34,647 bases of DNA from NCBI GenBank assembly GCA_012270065.1, contig JAAXJB010000059.1, forward strand, positions 106,044 through 140,690, written 5' to 3'. The notes under the pieces are model-generated. The model had not been told where the DNA came from and searched no databases. It saw nothing but the letters and a program-made list of their open reading frames with translations. The stretch comes from Rubripirellula sp. (GTDB lineage: Bacteria; Planctomycetota; Planctomycetia; Pirellulales; Pirellulaceae). The position numbers and the translations under genes are program-made. Of the stretch, positions 16,266 through 24,488 are shown one piece after another (the first letter of the stretch is position 1; each line of letters opens with the position of its first letter).

Positions 16266-17480
16266 TCATTTCTGACGCTGGGCGAGGATGGCATTTGCAA
16301 ATGCCTCTCCCATGACGGCAAACGTCTTCGCGCAACCAAGATAATGGTACCCCGCGTTGGAGGCACCTCGTTCCCATTTCTGACGCTCGGCCTCCGTGAT
16401 CAACTGTGATTCGTATTGAGCTACAAAGTCCTGTTGCTGCTTCGCAGTCATATTGCCATCTTTGTTGGCATGGTTCTTGTTCTGGGTGCGCAACAGGTAT
16501 CGCATTTGACGTACTTTTCCGCGTTTCTCGTCAATCGCCGCCAAGGAATCATCCCAGAAGTCCGCTGTTTGGACGGGAATGACTGTACCCCTGAGATCAG
16601 CGATTTCGGCTGTGGCAGTCATGGCTGCACGAAATTCAGCATTTTTTTCGTTGGGCTGTTTACCGCCTACGCCCATCACTCCGATGACGAATGGCATGTC
16701 AGGAGCATTCAGGTCATGGCGAACATCACGGATCAGGTGAGCCAGATTCTGCGTATATTCTGCAAAGCGGTTGGCGGAACTGTCCTTTGACGGCTCCGGA
16801 TAGGCATTTCGATTCACCATGTCATTGAAACCCTGAAACCAGACAAAGCCTGCGAGTTCATACCCTTCTTGCATTTCATGGTTGGGACAAATTCGGGCAA
16901 TATCCGATAACACAAACTTGACGTGCTCCATCATCAGACGGTAATACTGCCCTGCATTTTCAGGTCGGTTTCGATTCCGTTCCTGGTCATTTTTTGATTG
17001 CTCATACTTGGGAGCACTTGGCGGACGGAAGTCATAAAACAGGGACTTGCCACCCCAAGCGGTTTTGATGATCAGGACGTCTTCATCAAATGCTTCGTCC
17101 ATTGTGATGCCAAAAGTAAACTCAGGGCCTATTTTGCCGCCGTCCTCCGATGGTTTGCGTCTTGCTCCATAACCAGCAGTCAGTTGCCCGAAGCCTTCGC
17201 CATGTGCACCGGTCGGTCCAGTCAGATAAGAAATCCACGCACCAGCACAAACGTGCGGTTTGCCTTCTTTGCTCTGCATCTTTTGCAGCAGGGGAAGTGT
17301 CTTGGGATCGTCACCAAGGTATTTGAATGTTTCTGTTTTGGCATGTCCTTCCATGTTTGATTGGCCTGCAAGGATGAATACCTTGAGAGGACCTTTGCCT
17401 GTGACTGTTGATGCGGGGCCAAAGGTCAGAGCAACAAGAAGGGATGAAGTGAGGAGAATAGGCGTATTGAGAGTGTACAT
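16266..17480 (-). CDS. Secreted SASA-family carbohydrate acetylesterase (sialate O-acetylesterase/CE6-like)
   Basis: This is a 404-residue protein. The start at 17480 is set by a signal peptide (hydrophobic residues about 6-28); the longer frame to 17798 has no supporting features and would overlap the divergent VOC gene. The SASA domain begins at residue 32 with the block-I motif Ile-Leu-Ala-Gly-Gln-Ser-Asn-Met, containing the nucleophile Ser. Ile-Lys-Thr-Ala-Trp-Gly-Gly-Lys-Ser and the Trp-Phe-Gln-Gly-Phe-Asn-Asp block follow. The C-terminus has an Ala-Gly-Tyr-His-Tyr-Leu-Gly segment whose His fits the catalytic base. SASA/CE6 enzymes remove acetyl groups from xylan-type polysaccharide or sialic acids. 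Neither a xylanase nor a sialidase is nearby, so the substrate is open. It converges on the EF-hand esterase gene, 66 bp apart. Confidence 0.88.
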   Translation of the reverse strand: MYTLNTPILLTSSLLVALTFGPASTVTGKGPLKVFILAGQSNMEGHAKTETFKYLGDDPKTLPLLQKMQSKEGKPHVCAGAWISYLTGPTGAHGEGFGQLTAGYGARRKPSEDGGKIGPEFTFGITMDEAFDEDVLIIKTAWGGKSLFYDFRPPSAPKYEQSKNDQERNRNRPENAGQYYRLMMEHVKFVLSDIARICPNHEMQEGYELAGFVWFQGFNDMVNRNAYPEPSKDSSANRFAEYTQNLAHLIRDVRHDLNAPDMPFVIGVMGVGGKQPNEKNAEFRAAMTATAEIADLRGTVIPVQTADFWDDSLAAIDEKRGKVRQMRYLLRTQNKNHANKDGNMTAKQQQDFVAQYESQLITEAERQKWERGASNAGYHYLGCAKTFAVMGEAFANAILAQRQK

Positions 17481-17555
17481 CGAGGACTCAGGTAGACGTG
17501 GCGGTAACAGGGGCCTGGTTAATTGGAAAAAACAAGTCTCATTCCTGAATATGAT

Positions 17556-17603
17556 ACGTTGTTTGATCCTGCAGCAATGATCCGACAAACGTGTCACATG
17601 ACA
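17556..17603. promoter_or_regulatory. Inverted repeats in the divergent SASA/VOC promoter gap
   Basis: An imperfect inverted repeat pairs ACGTTGTTTGATC at 17556-17568 with GATCCGACAAACGT at 17579-17592. A second short dyad, TGTCA-CA-TGACA, follows at 17592-17603. The 236-bp gap between divergent genes is a natural place for an operator, but no regulator can be named and chance is possible. Confidence 0.25.
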
Positions 17604-17716
17604 GAAGGACCACAGTTTTGTAACTTGTCTGTAAGAGTTGGCAGTTTCATATGGAAAGGTGGCGTGTCTTTTCTGGAGCCGTTGGTATCTGGTGGGTTGG
17701 TGATAAGTAATCCAAG

Positions 17717-18154
17717 ATGAGTGAAAATGTACGGGATTCGCAGGCACCGCATGGGATTCTGGAGACGGTGATCTACTGCGACAATCTGGTCGCAGCACGC
17801 GAATTCTACGAACAGGTGGTTGGCTTGCCAGTGGTTTCAGTAGAACCGGGACGGCACGTATTTTTTCAGGTTGGACCAGGCATGTTGCTAGTTTTCAATG
17901 CCAAGGCAACAGAAAACTCAACCGTTCGGATTGGGGATCAGCTGATTCCACGGCATGGCAGTTCCGGGGCTTCGCATTTCGCTTTTGAAATACTGCCAAA
18001 ACAGATCGATCTATTCCGGAAAAGACTGGTGAACTCCCAGATCCCTCTTGAGGCGGAAATCGATTGGCCCGGGGGTGGTCACTCCATTTATTGCCGGGAT
18101 CCCGCAGGCAATAGTGTTGAATTCGCTACTCGCGAACTCTGGTTCGACGATTAA
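17717..18154 (+). CDS. VOC superfamily protein (glyoxalase/bleomycin-resistance/dioxygenase fold)
   Basis: This is a 145-residue cytoplasmic protein with no signal peptide. It has two beta-alpha-beta-beta-beta modules, with a first strand ILETVIYCDNL, a helix AAREFYEQVVGL, and a second module from about residue 84. Likely metal ligands are Glu16, His87 and Glu135, the last in the typical ending RDPAGNSVEFA. Members include glyoxalase I, extradiol dioxygenases, epimerases and antibiotic-binding proteins; nothing here picks among them. It is divergent from the SASA esterase gene and convergent with the sulfatase gene at 18267, so it is probably transcribed alone. There is only a weak ribosome-binding site. 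Confidence 0.85.
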   Translation: MSENVRDSQAPHGILETVIYCDNLVAAREFYEQVVGLPVVSVEPGRHVFFQVGPGMLLVFNAKATENSTVRIGDQLIPRHGSSGASHFAFEILPKQIDLFRKRLVNSQIPLEAEIDWPGGGHSIYCRDPAGNSVEFATRELWFDD

Positions 18155-18172
18155 TGGTCACGGTGTCTGCCC

Positions 18173-18239
18173 CACTGAATCCGTCAAACGCCTGCTGATT
18201 GGATTCACTGTCTGTACCGTCAGCGAAAACTGACGTACA
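18173..18239. terminator. Two consecutive hairpins between convergent VOC and sulfatase genes
   Basis: The first pairs CACTGAATCC (18173-18182) with GGATTCACTG (18201-18210), with one mismatch and an 18-nt loop. The second pairs TGTAC-GTCAG (one bulged C) with CTGACGTACA at 18213-18239 around a CGAAAA loop. Neither has a T-run. Position between two convergent stops suggests a bidirectional terminator without being proof. Confidence 0.35.
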
Positions 18240-18266
18240 TCGGGTTGGAAGTGGACTGCGTTGGGT

Positions 18267-19733
18267 TTATCGAAGAGGCTTCTTGGCTGGTGGATGCTCG
18301 GCCAAAAGCTTTTTCATTTGTTCGAGTACCTTGGGCTTCTGGCCGGCAATGTTTTTCGTTTCCAGAGGGTCGGTCTGGTAATCATAAAGTTCATACTCCA
18401 CAGACTTTGATGATTGAAAAGGTTTCCACTCGACCATGCGATAACGTTTGGTCCGGATCGCCCGCCCAAGCTTTCCGCTTTTTGGAAAGCAGTGGTAAAC
18501 GTGATCTGAAACCGTGTCCGCTTTTCCTTCGAGAATTGGCACAAGACTATCGCCATCGATCGGTTGGGGCATTTTGTTCGCGGGCAATCCTGCCAATTCG
18601 CAGAGTGTTGGATAGATGTCAACCGTTTCCACGGGCGATTGATTGCTTGTGCCGGGACGAGTTTTTCCCGGTGCAACAATCACAAGAGGAATGCGATTGG
18701 CCTGTTCATAGTTGGTGTGTTTGGTCCATGATCCGTGGTCACCAAGGTGATAACCATGGTCCCCCCAAAGCACGATAATCGTGTCGTTTTGCAATTGCAG
18801 TCGTTCGAGTTCGTTGAGTACACGCCCCACTTGCGCGTCCATGTAACTGAGTGACGCATAGTAACCATGGATTAATGTCCGCGTCATCTCTTCAGAGAGT
18901 GGTCCGGTCTGTGGAACGGGTTTGTACTGATTCAATTCGCCCAGGGTCTTGCCGGCGTACTTTGGAGCAGCTTCGGGTGGTTGTGTGAAGCTGGCGGTGG
19001 GAAGTTGAGAGCGATCGTATAAATCCCAGTACTTGCTGGGGGCGCAGAACGGAAGATGAGGTTTTGTAAAACCGAGCGCGAGAAAAAATGGTGTTTTCGA
19101 TTTGTGATAATTGCGAAGACGTCTGATGCCCTCAGTTGCAATGCGGCCATCTGCGTATGCTCCATCCTCGACATCAGCCTTTTCCCACGCGGCTCCCCGA
19201 GGCAGGGTTTTGATTTGCCCGAGTTTCTGATTGCTGAAGTACGCTTCTTCACGTGTAAGTTGTCCATCGGTGCTATCCTCCAGGACGTAGTCAATCACCT
19301 TGTCCGGTTGAAATGGAACACTCCATGACAATTCATCATTGATGTTCCCGTGGCCAATATGAAAGACCTTGCCAATGCCAGCCGAGTGATAACCGTTGTT
19401 CTTGAAATGTTGTGGCAGAGTCACCACGTCGGGGATTGCTTTTCTGATGTGATAGCCAAGGCTGTAAACACCAGTGGATGTAGAACGTGAGCCAATCAGA
19501 AGATTATTTCGGGACGGAGCACAAACAGCCTGATTGCAGTAGGCATGATCGAAACGCATCCCGGATGCGGCAAGCCGATCCAGGTTTGGCGAGTGGACCC
19601 ACTTTTCTCCGTAGGCACCAAAAGAAGGTTTCAGATCATCCACCAATAGCAGCAACACATTGGGTGGGCTTGCATGCAATCGGTTCGTGACGGTCAGCAG
19701 AAGGCAGCAAACAGCCAAAGTGAGGCGAATCAT
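18267..19733 (-). CDS. Secreted sulfatase, iduronate-2-sulfatase-like
   Basis: This is a 488-residue family S1 sulfatase. The start at 19733 is chosen because it opens a signal peptide (IRLTLAVCCLLLTVTNRLHA); a Met 27 codons upstream (19814) would lead through the 5' end of the repeat-rich gap. Metal-binding Asp32-Asp33 are followed by the formylglycine signature Cys71-Ala-Pro-Ser-Arg75. Further on are GKVFH, TKPHLPF, WGDHGYHLGDHG and the closing TDPLETKN motif. The Cys-Ala-Pro-Ser-Arg form with the HLGDHG block resembles iduronate-2-sulfatases, which belong to a subfamily expanded in marine planctomycetes and acting on varied sulfated glycans. It lies downstream of the Fe-S carrier gene on the same strand but is separated from it by a strong terminator, so it has its own promoter. 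Confidence 0.93.
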   Translation of the reverse strand: MIRLTLAVCCLLLTVTNRLHASPPNVLLLLVDDLKPSFGAYGEKWVHSPNLDRLAASGMRFDHAYCNQAVCAPSRNNLLIGSRSTSTGVYSLGYHIRKAIPDVVTLPQHFKNNGYHSAGIGKVFHIGHGNINDELSWSVPFQPDKVIDYVLEDSTDGQLTREEAYFSNQKLGQIKTLPRGAAWEKADVEDGAYADGRIATEGIRRLRNYHKSKTPFFLALGFTKPHLPFCAPSKYWDLYDRSQLPTASFTQPPEAAPKYAGKTLGELNQYKPVPQTGPLSEEMTRTLIHGYYASLSYMDAQVGRVLNELERLQLQNDTIIVLWGDHGYHLGDHGSWTKHTNYEQANRIPLVIVAPGKTRPGTSNQSPVETVDIYPTLCELAGLPANKMPQPIDGDSLVPILEGKADTVSDHVYHCFPKSGKLGRAIRTKRYRMVEWKPFQSSKSVEYELYDYQTDPLETKNIAGQKPKVLEQMKKLLAEHPPAKKPLR

Positions 19734-19827
19734 GAGGCAAGCCAAGTGGTCGTCGGAGGTGTTGGGCAGGATTTGATGGGACACCGAGATGCTAAAGGGC
19801 TTCTCGTTGGACATGGAAAGCTGACAT

Positions 19828-19862
19828 AAAAAAAGGCGGAGTTGTCCCGTGACAACTCCACC
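19828..19862 (-). terminator. Intrinsic terminator of the Fe-S carrier gene
   Basis: On the minus strand a perfect 9-bp stem (GGAGTTGTC with GACAACTCC, extended by two more pairs past one mismatch) closes a 4-nt loop and is followed directly by seven T residues. It begins 80 bp after the stop codon at 19942 and precedes the sulfatase gene start, so it separates the two transcripts. Confidence 0.85.
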
Positions 19863-19941
19863 CTGTTCGGGTCACGCGCGTATCTGTCAGAAGGCACTGA
19901 CGATTGTCGCGTTATCCGTACGAAGTGTGCGACGCGTGCTG

Positions 19942-20274
19942 TTATGCCTGAAATGAGCTTCCGCAACCACAGCTTTTCACGGCATTGGGATTCTCGAATG
20001 TGAAGCCCTGTTTCTCAAGGCTCTCGTACCAGTCGACGGTTGTGCCATCGAGATAAAGAGCGCTCTTCTTGTCAACGACGACTGCGACGCCGTGGCAGTC
20101 GTACTTGGTATCTGCCTTTTCGTCAAAACTGTCGTCAAAATTCAAGGTATAGCTGAAACCGCTGCAGCCACCGGCAGCGATGCCGATTCGAAGCACCATG
20201 TCATCGCCGAAGTTGTGCTCCTTCTGAAAACGCTTGACCTCGTCTGCTGCACGTTCGCTTAGTTTGACTGCCAT
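19942..20274 (-). CDS. A-type iron-sulfur cluster carrier (HesB/IscA/ErpA family)
   Basis: This 110-residue cytoplasmic protein assembles or carries Fe-S clusters for target enzymes. The start at 20274 gives the usual A-type N-terminus ([16 protein letters not shown]), with an AAGGG site about 11 nt upstream; 27 extra upstream codons are Arg-rich and not family-like. The three conserved cysteines are present: one in [10 protein letters not shown] and two in the C-terminal Cys-Gly-Cys-Gly. The Asp/Glu-rich insert and [18 protein letters not shown] segment are typical. No isc or suf genes are adjacent, so it appears as a stand-alone carrier. It has its own probable promoter (20365-20392) and terminator (19828-19862). 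Confidence 0.93.
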   Translation of the reverse strand: MAVKLSERAADEVKRFQKEHNFGDDMVLRIGIAAGGCSGFSYTLNFDDSFDEKADTKYDCHGVAVVVDKKSALYLDGTTVDWYESLEKQGFTFENPNAVKSCGCGSSFQA

Positions 20275-20610
20275 CTTTTTAATTACCCTTCGTCGTCGAC
20301 GAGAATTGGTCGGTTGGAAAATTGGGGTGTCGATCTGGGAGAGCGAATCGCCCACCCTTCACATATTATGAACCAGGCTACTGATCCGGCAAGTCTCATG
20401 TGGGGACAAGTGGCTGTTCGGATGCCGAATTTGCTGCGAAATACCTGATTCGAACCCGATTTTCCGATCTTTCCTCCGACTTTCCAGACGAGGCGGCATG
20501 GAGGGTTTGTGTGCAAAACGTCACAATGCGGCAGAAGAATTCCCAATTTCTGGCGTTCGTTCACGCTGAAACTGTAACTTTCTGGCGATTTTCAAGACGG
20601 AAATAAATCG
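20275..20610. other. Divergent intergenic region, Fe-S carrier versus rhomboid gene
   Basis: No coding region is supported in these 336 bp. The left part contains the candidate promoter of the Fe-S carrier gene. The right part must contain the rhomboid promoter, but no clear hexamer pair was found there. No hairpin or known riboswitch was recognised. Confidence 0.4.
20365..20392 (-). promoter_or_regulatory. Candidate sigma-70-type promoter for the Fe-S carrier gene
   Basis: On the minus strand, TTGCCG (plus positions 20387-20392) and CATAAT (20365-20370) are separated by 16 nt. They match four and five of six consensus bases. The predicted transcript would have a leader of roughly 80 nt before the ATG at 20274. 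This is inspection only. Confidence 0.35.
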
Positions 20611-21648
20611 ATGCGGCGAATCGGCACACTCGAAAGTCAAGAGTTAGCTCGGCGGTTTTGTGACTATCTCATGACGCGTTCGATCAGCGCGACCTGTGAT
20701 GCGGAGAGTGACGAACAGGACTCTGCGTGGAACATCTGGGTGCGCGACGAGCGACAGATTGAAGAGGCAAAGCAGGAGTTGGTTGATTTTCGTGTTGACC
20801 CCCAAGCGGACCGGTTTCAGGTCGAGCAGGAAGTCAAGCAGATTCGACAAGAGAAAATTGCCGCTGAGATCGCCCGGCGTAAGCAGGCGGCCGAAAATGC
20901 ACGGCGGTCGAACTTGGACAAGTCTGCCTTGGGGCAACCGATCACAGCGCCTCTGAAGCAGACGGGTATCCCCGTCACGATCGCTGTCATTGTTCTGTCG
21001 GTGATCGCCAGTTTGACAACCAATTTTGGTCAGCCCCGTGGATCACGAGTCCCGGGAAAGCTCACGTTGGAGGAAAAAACCTATGACGCACTTTCGTTTG
21101 TGAATCGCGAAGATTTTCTGAAGTCGAAAGGGAACTCCTTTGCATCGGTTGAAACCGGCCAGTTATGGAGATTTGTCACACCCATGTTTCTGCATGGTGA
21201 CGAGTTCCATCTGCTATTCAATATGGTTTGGATCTACTTCCTTGGATCGGTGATCGAAAAATTGCATGGCTCAGCGTTTCTGGCAATCGTGCTGGTCGTC
21301 ACGCAGATTGGAGGAATGCTATTACAGGTGCTGTTGCCAAGTACGGCTGAACTCCAACCGATCTTTCAGGGAACGCCACTTGATTTTCTTGCTGAAACCA
21401 TGAGCGGCTCACCATTCGCAATCGGTGCGTCCGGAGCTGTTTATGGGTTGTTCGGTTTTCTTTGGATACGCCCCAAGGTTGATATTGGGTATCCGATTCA
21501 TCTTGTCAAAACGAATGTTGTTCTGATGCTCGGATGGTTGGTGCTTTGCATCACGCCGTTGATAGGAGATGTCGCCAATGGCGCTCACATTGGTGGCTTG
21601 CTTGCAGGCGTTGGCTTTGGATTTGCGGGAAAGTTCAAAACCCGATGA
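20611..21648 (+). CDS. Rhomboid-family intramembrane serine protease
   Basis: This is a 345-residue membrane protease. Residues 1-65 form a soluble domain reminiscent of the GlpG N-terminal domain, with an alternating alpha-beta pattern and Asp-rich loop. Residues 70-105 are a charged helix. The rhomboid core spans about 118-340 with six predicted membrane segments. The catalytic dyad is Ser274 in GASGAVYG and His326 in AHIGG; the oxyanion-side His195, His200 and Asn204 in HGDEFHLLFN are also present, so it should be active. It cleaves transmembrane segments of unknown substrates. Its stop overlaps the start of the MATE gene by 4 bp (ATGA), so the two are translationally coupled. The ribosome-binding site is weak. 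Confidence 0.93.
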   Translation: MRRIGTLESQELARRFCDYLMTRSISATCDAESDEQDSAWNIWVRDERQIEEAKQELVDFRVDPQADRFQVEQEVKQIRQEKIAAEIARRKQAAENARRSNLDKSALGQPITAPLKQTGIPVTIAVIVLSVIASLTTNFGQPRGSRVPGKLTLEEKTYDALSFVNREDFLKSKGNSFASVETGQLWRFVTPMFLHGDEFHLLFNMVWIYFLGSVIEKLHGSAFLAIVLVVTQIGGMLLQVLLPSTAELQPIFQGTPLDFLAETMSGSPFAIGASGAVYGLFGFLWIRPKVDIGYPIHLVKTNVVLMLGWLVLCITPLIGDVANGAHIGGLLAGVGFGFAGKFKTR

Positions 21649-23090
21649 ACGCGAATCGTTCGCCAGATTCTGTCGATAACCAACGGCAAGACTGTTCGCC
21701 TGCTGATGATTCGTTTTTCCGGATTCTGTTGGAGATCTGGAGCATTGCTCTGCCACTGATGGTCAGCGCGGGTACCTTCTCGCTGGTCCTCTTCGCGGAT
21801 CGCACTCTCTTGCTGTGGTACGACGGGCAGTCAATGAGTGCATCGATGGCGGGTGGCAACTTTTTCTGGGTGCTGGTTTGTCTTCCTGTCGGAATTGCTT
21901 CGATGACGGGAGCCATTGTCAGTCAGTATGTCGGTGCCAACGAGCATGAGAAAATTGGCCGTTTTCTTTGGCAATCCGTCTGGCTCTCACTGCTTTCCAC
22001 ACCGTTGTTCGTCGGGATCGCATTTTTTGCACGGAATTTATTCGAGATCACCGGCCAACCCTCGCATTTGCTGGACCTTGAGGCAACCTATCTCCGCTTG
22101 TTGATGATTGGAGCAGTGGGACTGGTTCTGGAATCTGCATTGAGTGGATTTTTCAGCGGCACCGAGCAGACACGCACCATCATGTGGGTTTCTCTCGCAT
22201 CAGGTGTTGTGAATCTTGTGCTCGATCTGATTCTTGTTTTCGGCGCCGGTCCGATTCCTGCGATGGGGGTTGCCGGTGCTGCGATCGGCAGCGTCATTGC
22301 CTTTTGGACAAAAGCGGTCTGCTACTGTGTCCTGTTACTCAAACCGAAATACGAGGCAATTTTCCATATCCGCCGTGGGTTCGGTTTTGATTTGCGGCTT
22401 GCCTCGAAACTGCTCTTCTTCGGTTTTCCTACGGGGCTGATGTACTTGACAGAGTCGGGTGGGTTCACGGTGATGCTTCTCAGAATAGGCAGCATCGGAG
22501 ATGTACCGCTGCGGGCCACGACCATGGCGATCAATTTCAACATGGTCGCTTTCATTCCACTGGTCGGAGTTTCCATTGCTGCCTCAGTGCTGGTGGGGAG
22601 ACATCTGCTGGAGAACGGTCCGCAGCGCGCTGCCAAAAGCCTGTACGCCGGGTTGCTGATCGGTTGTGCCTACAGCACCATTTGGATGATTGCCTATTTA
22701 GCGATTCCGGATGTGATGATGTCCCTTTATCGATTCAGTGATAACTCGGAATCCTCCCTTGCTGCACTTGAGATCGCAAGGCATCTTCTCGGATTTGTCG
22801 CCATCTATGTGTTGCTGGATTCGGTTCAGCTGATTCTTGCTGGAGCACTGCGTGGTGCTGGAGATACCTGGTTTGTTTTGCTCAGCGGTTTGCTGGCTTC
22901 GGCCATCGCTTTGATGGTTGGTTTTGTATGGGAGCCAGATACCGCTACGGAGACTTTGGCGAGCGAGGAAAACCACCAGGACAAGCTCTACTGGTGGTGG
23001 TGGATGCTCACGCTCTGGATATGGCTACTGGCTACTTTCATGACCACGCGTTTTCTGCAGGGACGCTGGAAACGGATGAGGATGGTATGA
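21645..23090 (+). CDS. MATE-family efflux transporter
   Basis: This 481-residue inner-membrane protein exports organic cations or drugs in exchange for Na+ or H+. The start at 21645 overlaps the rhomboid stop codon (ATGA). An earlier in-frame start would read through the rhomboid gene in another frame and give a non-MATE sequence. About twelve hydrophobic helices are visible in two six-helix halves. The first half has LPLMVSAGTFSLVLFADRTLL and GAIVSQYVGANE; the second has FGFPTGLMYLTESGGF and the typical LAGALRGAGDTWF. A Glu/Asp-rich loop (about residues 428-445) precedes a final helix that begins with four Trp in a row, an unusual feature. The substrate is unknown. Confidence 0.93.
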   Translation: MNANRSPDSVDNQRQDCSPADDSFFRILLEIWSIALPLMVSAGTFSLVLFADRTLLLWYDGQSMSASMAGGNFFWVLVCLPVGIASMTGAIVSQYVGANEHEKIGRFLWQSVWLSLLSTPLFVGIAFFARNLFEITGQPSHLLDLEATYLRLLMIGAVGLVLESALSGFFSGTEQTRTIMWVSLASGVVNLVLDLILVFGAGPIPAMGVAGAAIGSVIAFWTKAVCYCVLLLKPKYEAIFHIRRGFGFDLRLASKLLFFGFPTGLMYLTESGGFTVMLLRIGSIGDVPLRATTMAINFNMVAFIPLVGVSIAASVLVGRHLLENGPQRAAKSLYAGLLIGCAYSTIWMIAYLAIPDVMMSLYRFSDNSESSLAALEIARHLLGFVAIYVLLDSVQLILAGALRGAGDTWFVLLSGLLASAIALMVGFVWEPDTATETLASEENHQDKLYWWWWMLTLWIWLLATFMTTRFLQGRWKRMRMV

Positions 23091-23141
23091 GCCGCCAGTC
23101 TGGCAAAAGCGCGTTCCTGAGGATATTGGCGTGCCGCGCGG

Positions 23142-23186
23142 CCAGTGTTCAGCCAACCAGTGTTCAGCCAACCAGTTTTCAGCCAA
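23142..23186. repeat. 15-bp tandem repeat, three copies
   Basis: The unit ccagtgttcagccaa occurs three times head to tail, with a single g-to-t change in the third copy. It lies in the 210-bp gap between convergent MATE and HtrA genes. Because 15 is a multiple of 3 the array reads open in all frames, giving Ser-Val-Gln-Pro-Thr repeats on the plus strand, but I see no gene there. Confidence 0.85.
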
Positions 23187-23293
23187 CTTGCAAAAGTGAA
23201 ACTGCGCTGGCACCCCGATGATCTGTGCAGGATTCGACCATGGCTGCTTTTGCAAATCAGCACCTCAGCCGATCGTCCAGTTTTTTGAACCGT

Positions 23294-23313
23294 CTTGAGG
23301 TCACTTGAGGTCC
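23294..23313. repeat. 10-bp direct repeat at the HtrA stop codon
   Basis: The sequences cttgaggtca and cttgaggtcc follow each other directly. The HtrA stop codon (minus strand) falls inside, so the last codons of the gene are duplicated just past its end, a small slippage-type duplication. Confidence 0.5.
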
Positions 23314-24488
23314 GTCAGGGTCACGTCAGTCCGGTATCGTTTTCCTTCGCGTAGAATGATCATCGGAATGGAGTCACCCACGTTGGTCAGCCCGACCTGG
23401 GTGACCAGATGATCGTCATTTTCGACTTTGTCTCCATTGAATAGCACGATGATGTCGCCACTGCGCAATCTAGCCTTGGCCGCTGGTGACCCTGCACGTA
23501 CTTCCTTCACCAGGGCTCCCGAGGTATTGCTGTACCCGGCAGTCGCCATGTCAGCGATTGAGAAATTGGGATCGAGAGTGACGCCGAGGTAACCCCTGCG
23601 AAGGCGGCCGTTCTGCACGAGCTGCTCAGCCACCTGCATTGCCATGTTGATCGGGATGGCAAAACCGATCCCTTCACTGCCACCGCTGCTGCTGGCAATG
23701 GCTGTATTCAGGCCAATCACTTCACCCAGCAGATTCAGCAGGGGGCCACCACTGTTGCCGGGATTGATGGCCGCATCTGTCTGGAAAAAATCCTGCAGAT
23801 CAATCTTTTGTGCTCCGAGTGACAAGTCACGGCGACCCTTGGCACTAAGAATGCCGAACGTCACTGAGTGACTCAGGCCGAACGGGCTTCCGATCGCGAT
23901 CACGAAATCACCGATGCCAACGGAGTCGCTGTCACCAAGTCTTGCCGCTGGGATGGCGGGCTGGCTGATCTTCATCACGGCAACATCCGTGTTCGCATCT
24001 GTCAGTACTTTTTCCGGATAAAACTCCGTTCCATTGCTCGCTCGCAGGAGAATCTCCTGAGGCTTTGCACCTTCAACAACGTGCCGATTCGTGAGTACCC
24101 AGTGTTCGTTGTTCGAAAGCTGCAGAACAACACCACTGCCAGCCTCATCGTAGGATTCCCGAGTTCCGCCACGCTCTTCTGTCTTGTGGGCTTCGATGTG
24201 AATGACACTTGGTTTGACCAGAGTCGAGACACGACGGACCAGATTGCCCAGACGATTGAATGCGGAAAACTCCTCGGCAAGTTCGTTGTACAGTCGCTCG
24301 CGTTCCACATCGACCGAAGTCGAGGTCGTGGCGGCAGGAACAGGCGTGTTTTGACGTACGCTGACCGAAAGCTGCTTCGAAATGGTGTCCTGTCCCAGTG
24401 CAACAGAGTGACTGCAAATCAATCCGGCTACGAGAAGGAACAACTGATTCCGTCGCATGGTGAAGCGACGAACGAGGGAGAAAGACAT
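23301..24488 (-). CDS. HtrA/DegP-type periplasmic serine protease with one PDZ domain
   Basis: This is a 395-residue exported protease for misfolded envelope proteins. The start at 24488 gives a signal peptide with a basic start (SFSLVRRFTMRRN), a hydrophobic core and cleavage near Ala-Leu-Gly-Gln. Met11 (24458) is an alternative, and the 34 codons upstream of 24488 look non-coding. The trypsin-like domain (about 85-285) has a complete triad: His136 in TNRHVV, Asp168 in NTDVAVMKI and Ser246 in INPGNSGGPL. One PDZ domain follows (about 295-390, RRGYLGV to the end), as in DegS-like members; DegP has two. A long helix (about 60-90) precedes the protease core. Neighbours give no specific role. 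It lies about 140 bp downstream of a terminator serving the DksA-like gene. Confidence 0.93.
   Translation of the reverse strand: MSFSLVRRFTMRRNQLFLLVAGLICSHSVALGQDTISKQLSVSVRQNTPVPAATTSTSVDVERERLYNELAEEFSAFNRLGNLVRRVSTLVKPSVIHIEAHKTEERGGTRESYDEAGSGVVLQLSNNEHWVLTNRHVVEGAKPQEILLRASNGTEFYPEKVLTDANTDVAVMKISQPAIPAARLGDSDSVGIGDFVIAIGSPFGLSHSVTFGILSAKGRRDLSLGAQKIDLQDFFQTDAAINPGNSGGPLLNLLGEVIGLNTAIASSSGGSEGIGFAIPINMAMQVAEQLVQNGRLRRGYLGVTLDPNFSIADMATAGYSNTSGALVKEVRAGSPAAKARLRSGDIIVLFNGDKVENDDHLVTQVGLTNVGDSIPMIILREGKRYRTDVTLTDLK

Noticed and set aside
23142-23186. Possible CRISPR array
   Set aside because: The units abut without spacers and are only 15 bp long, so it is a plain tandem repeat; no cas gene is present.
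22928-23221. Plus-strand frame containing Ser-Val-Gln-Pro-Thr repeats
   Set aside because: It begins inside the MATE gene and owes its open frame to the 15-bp tandem repeat.
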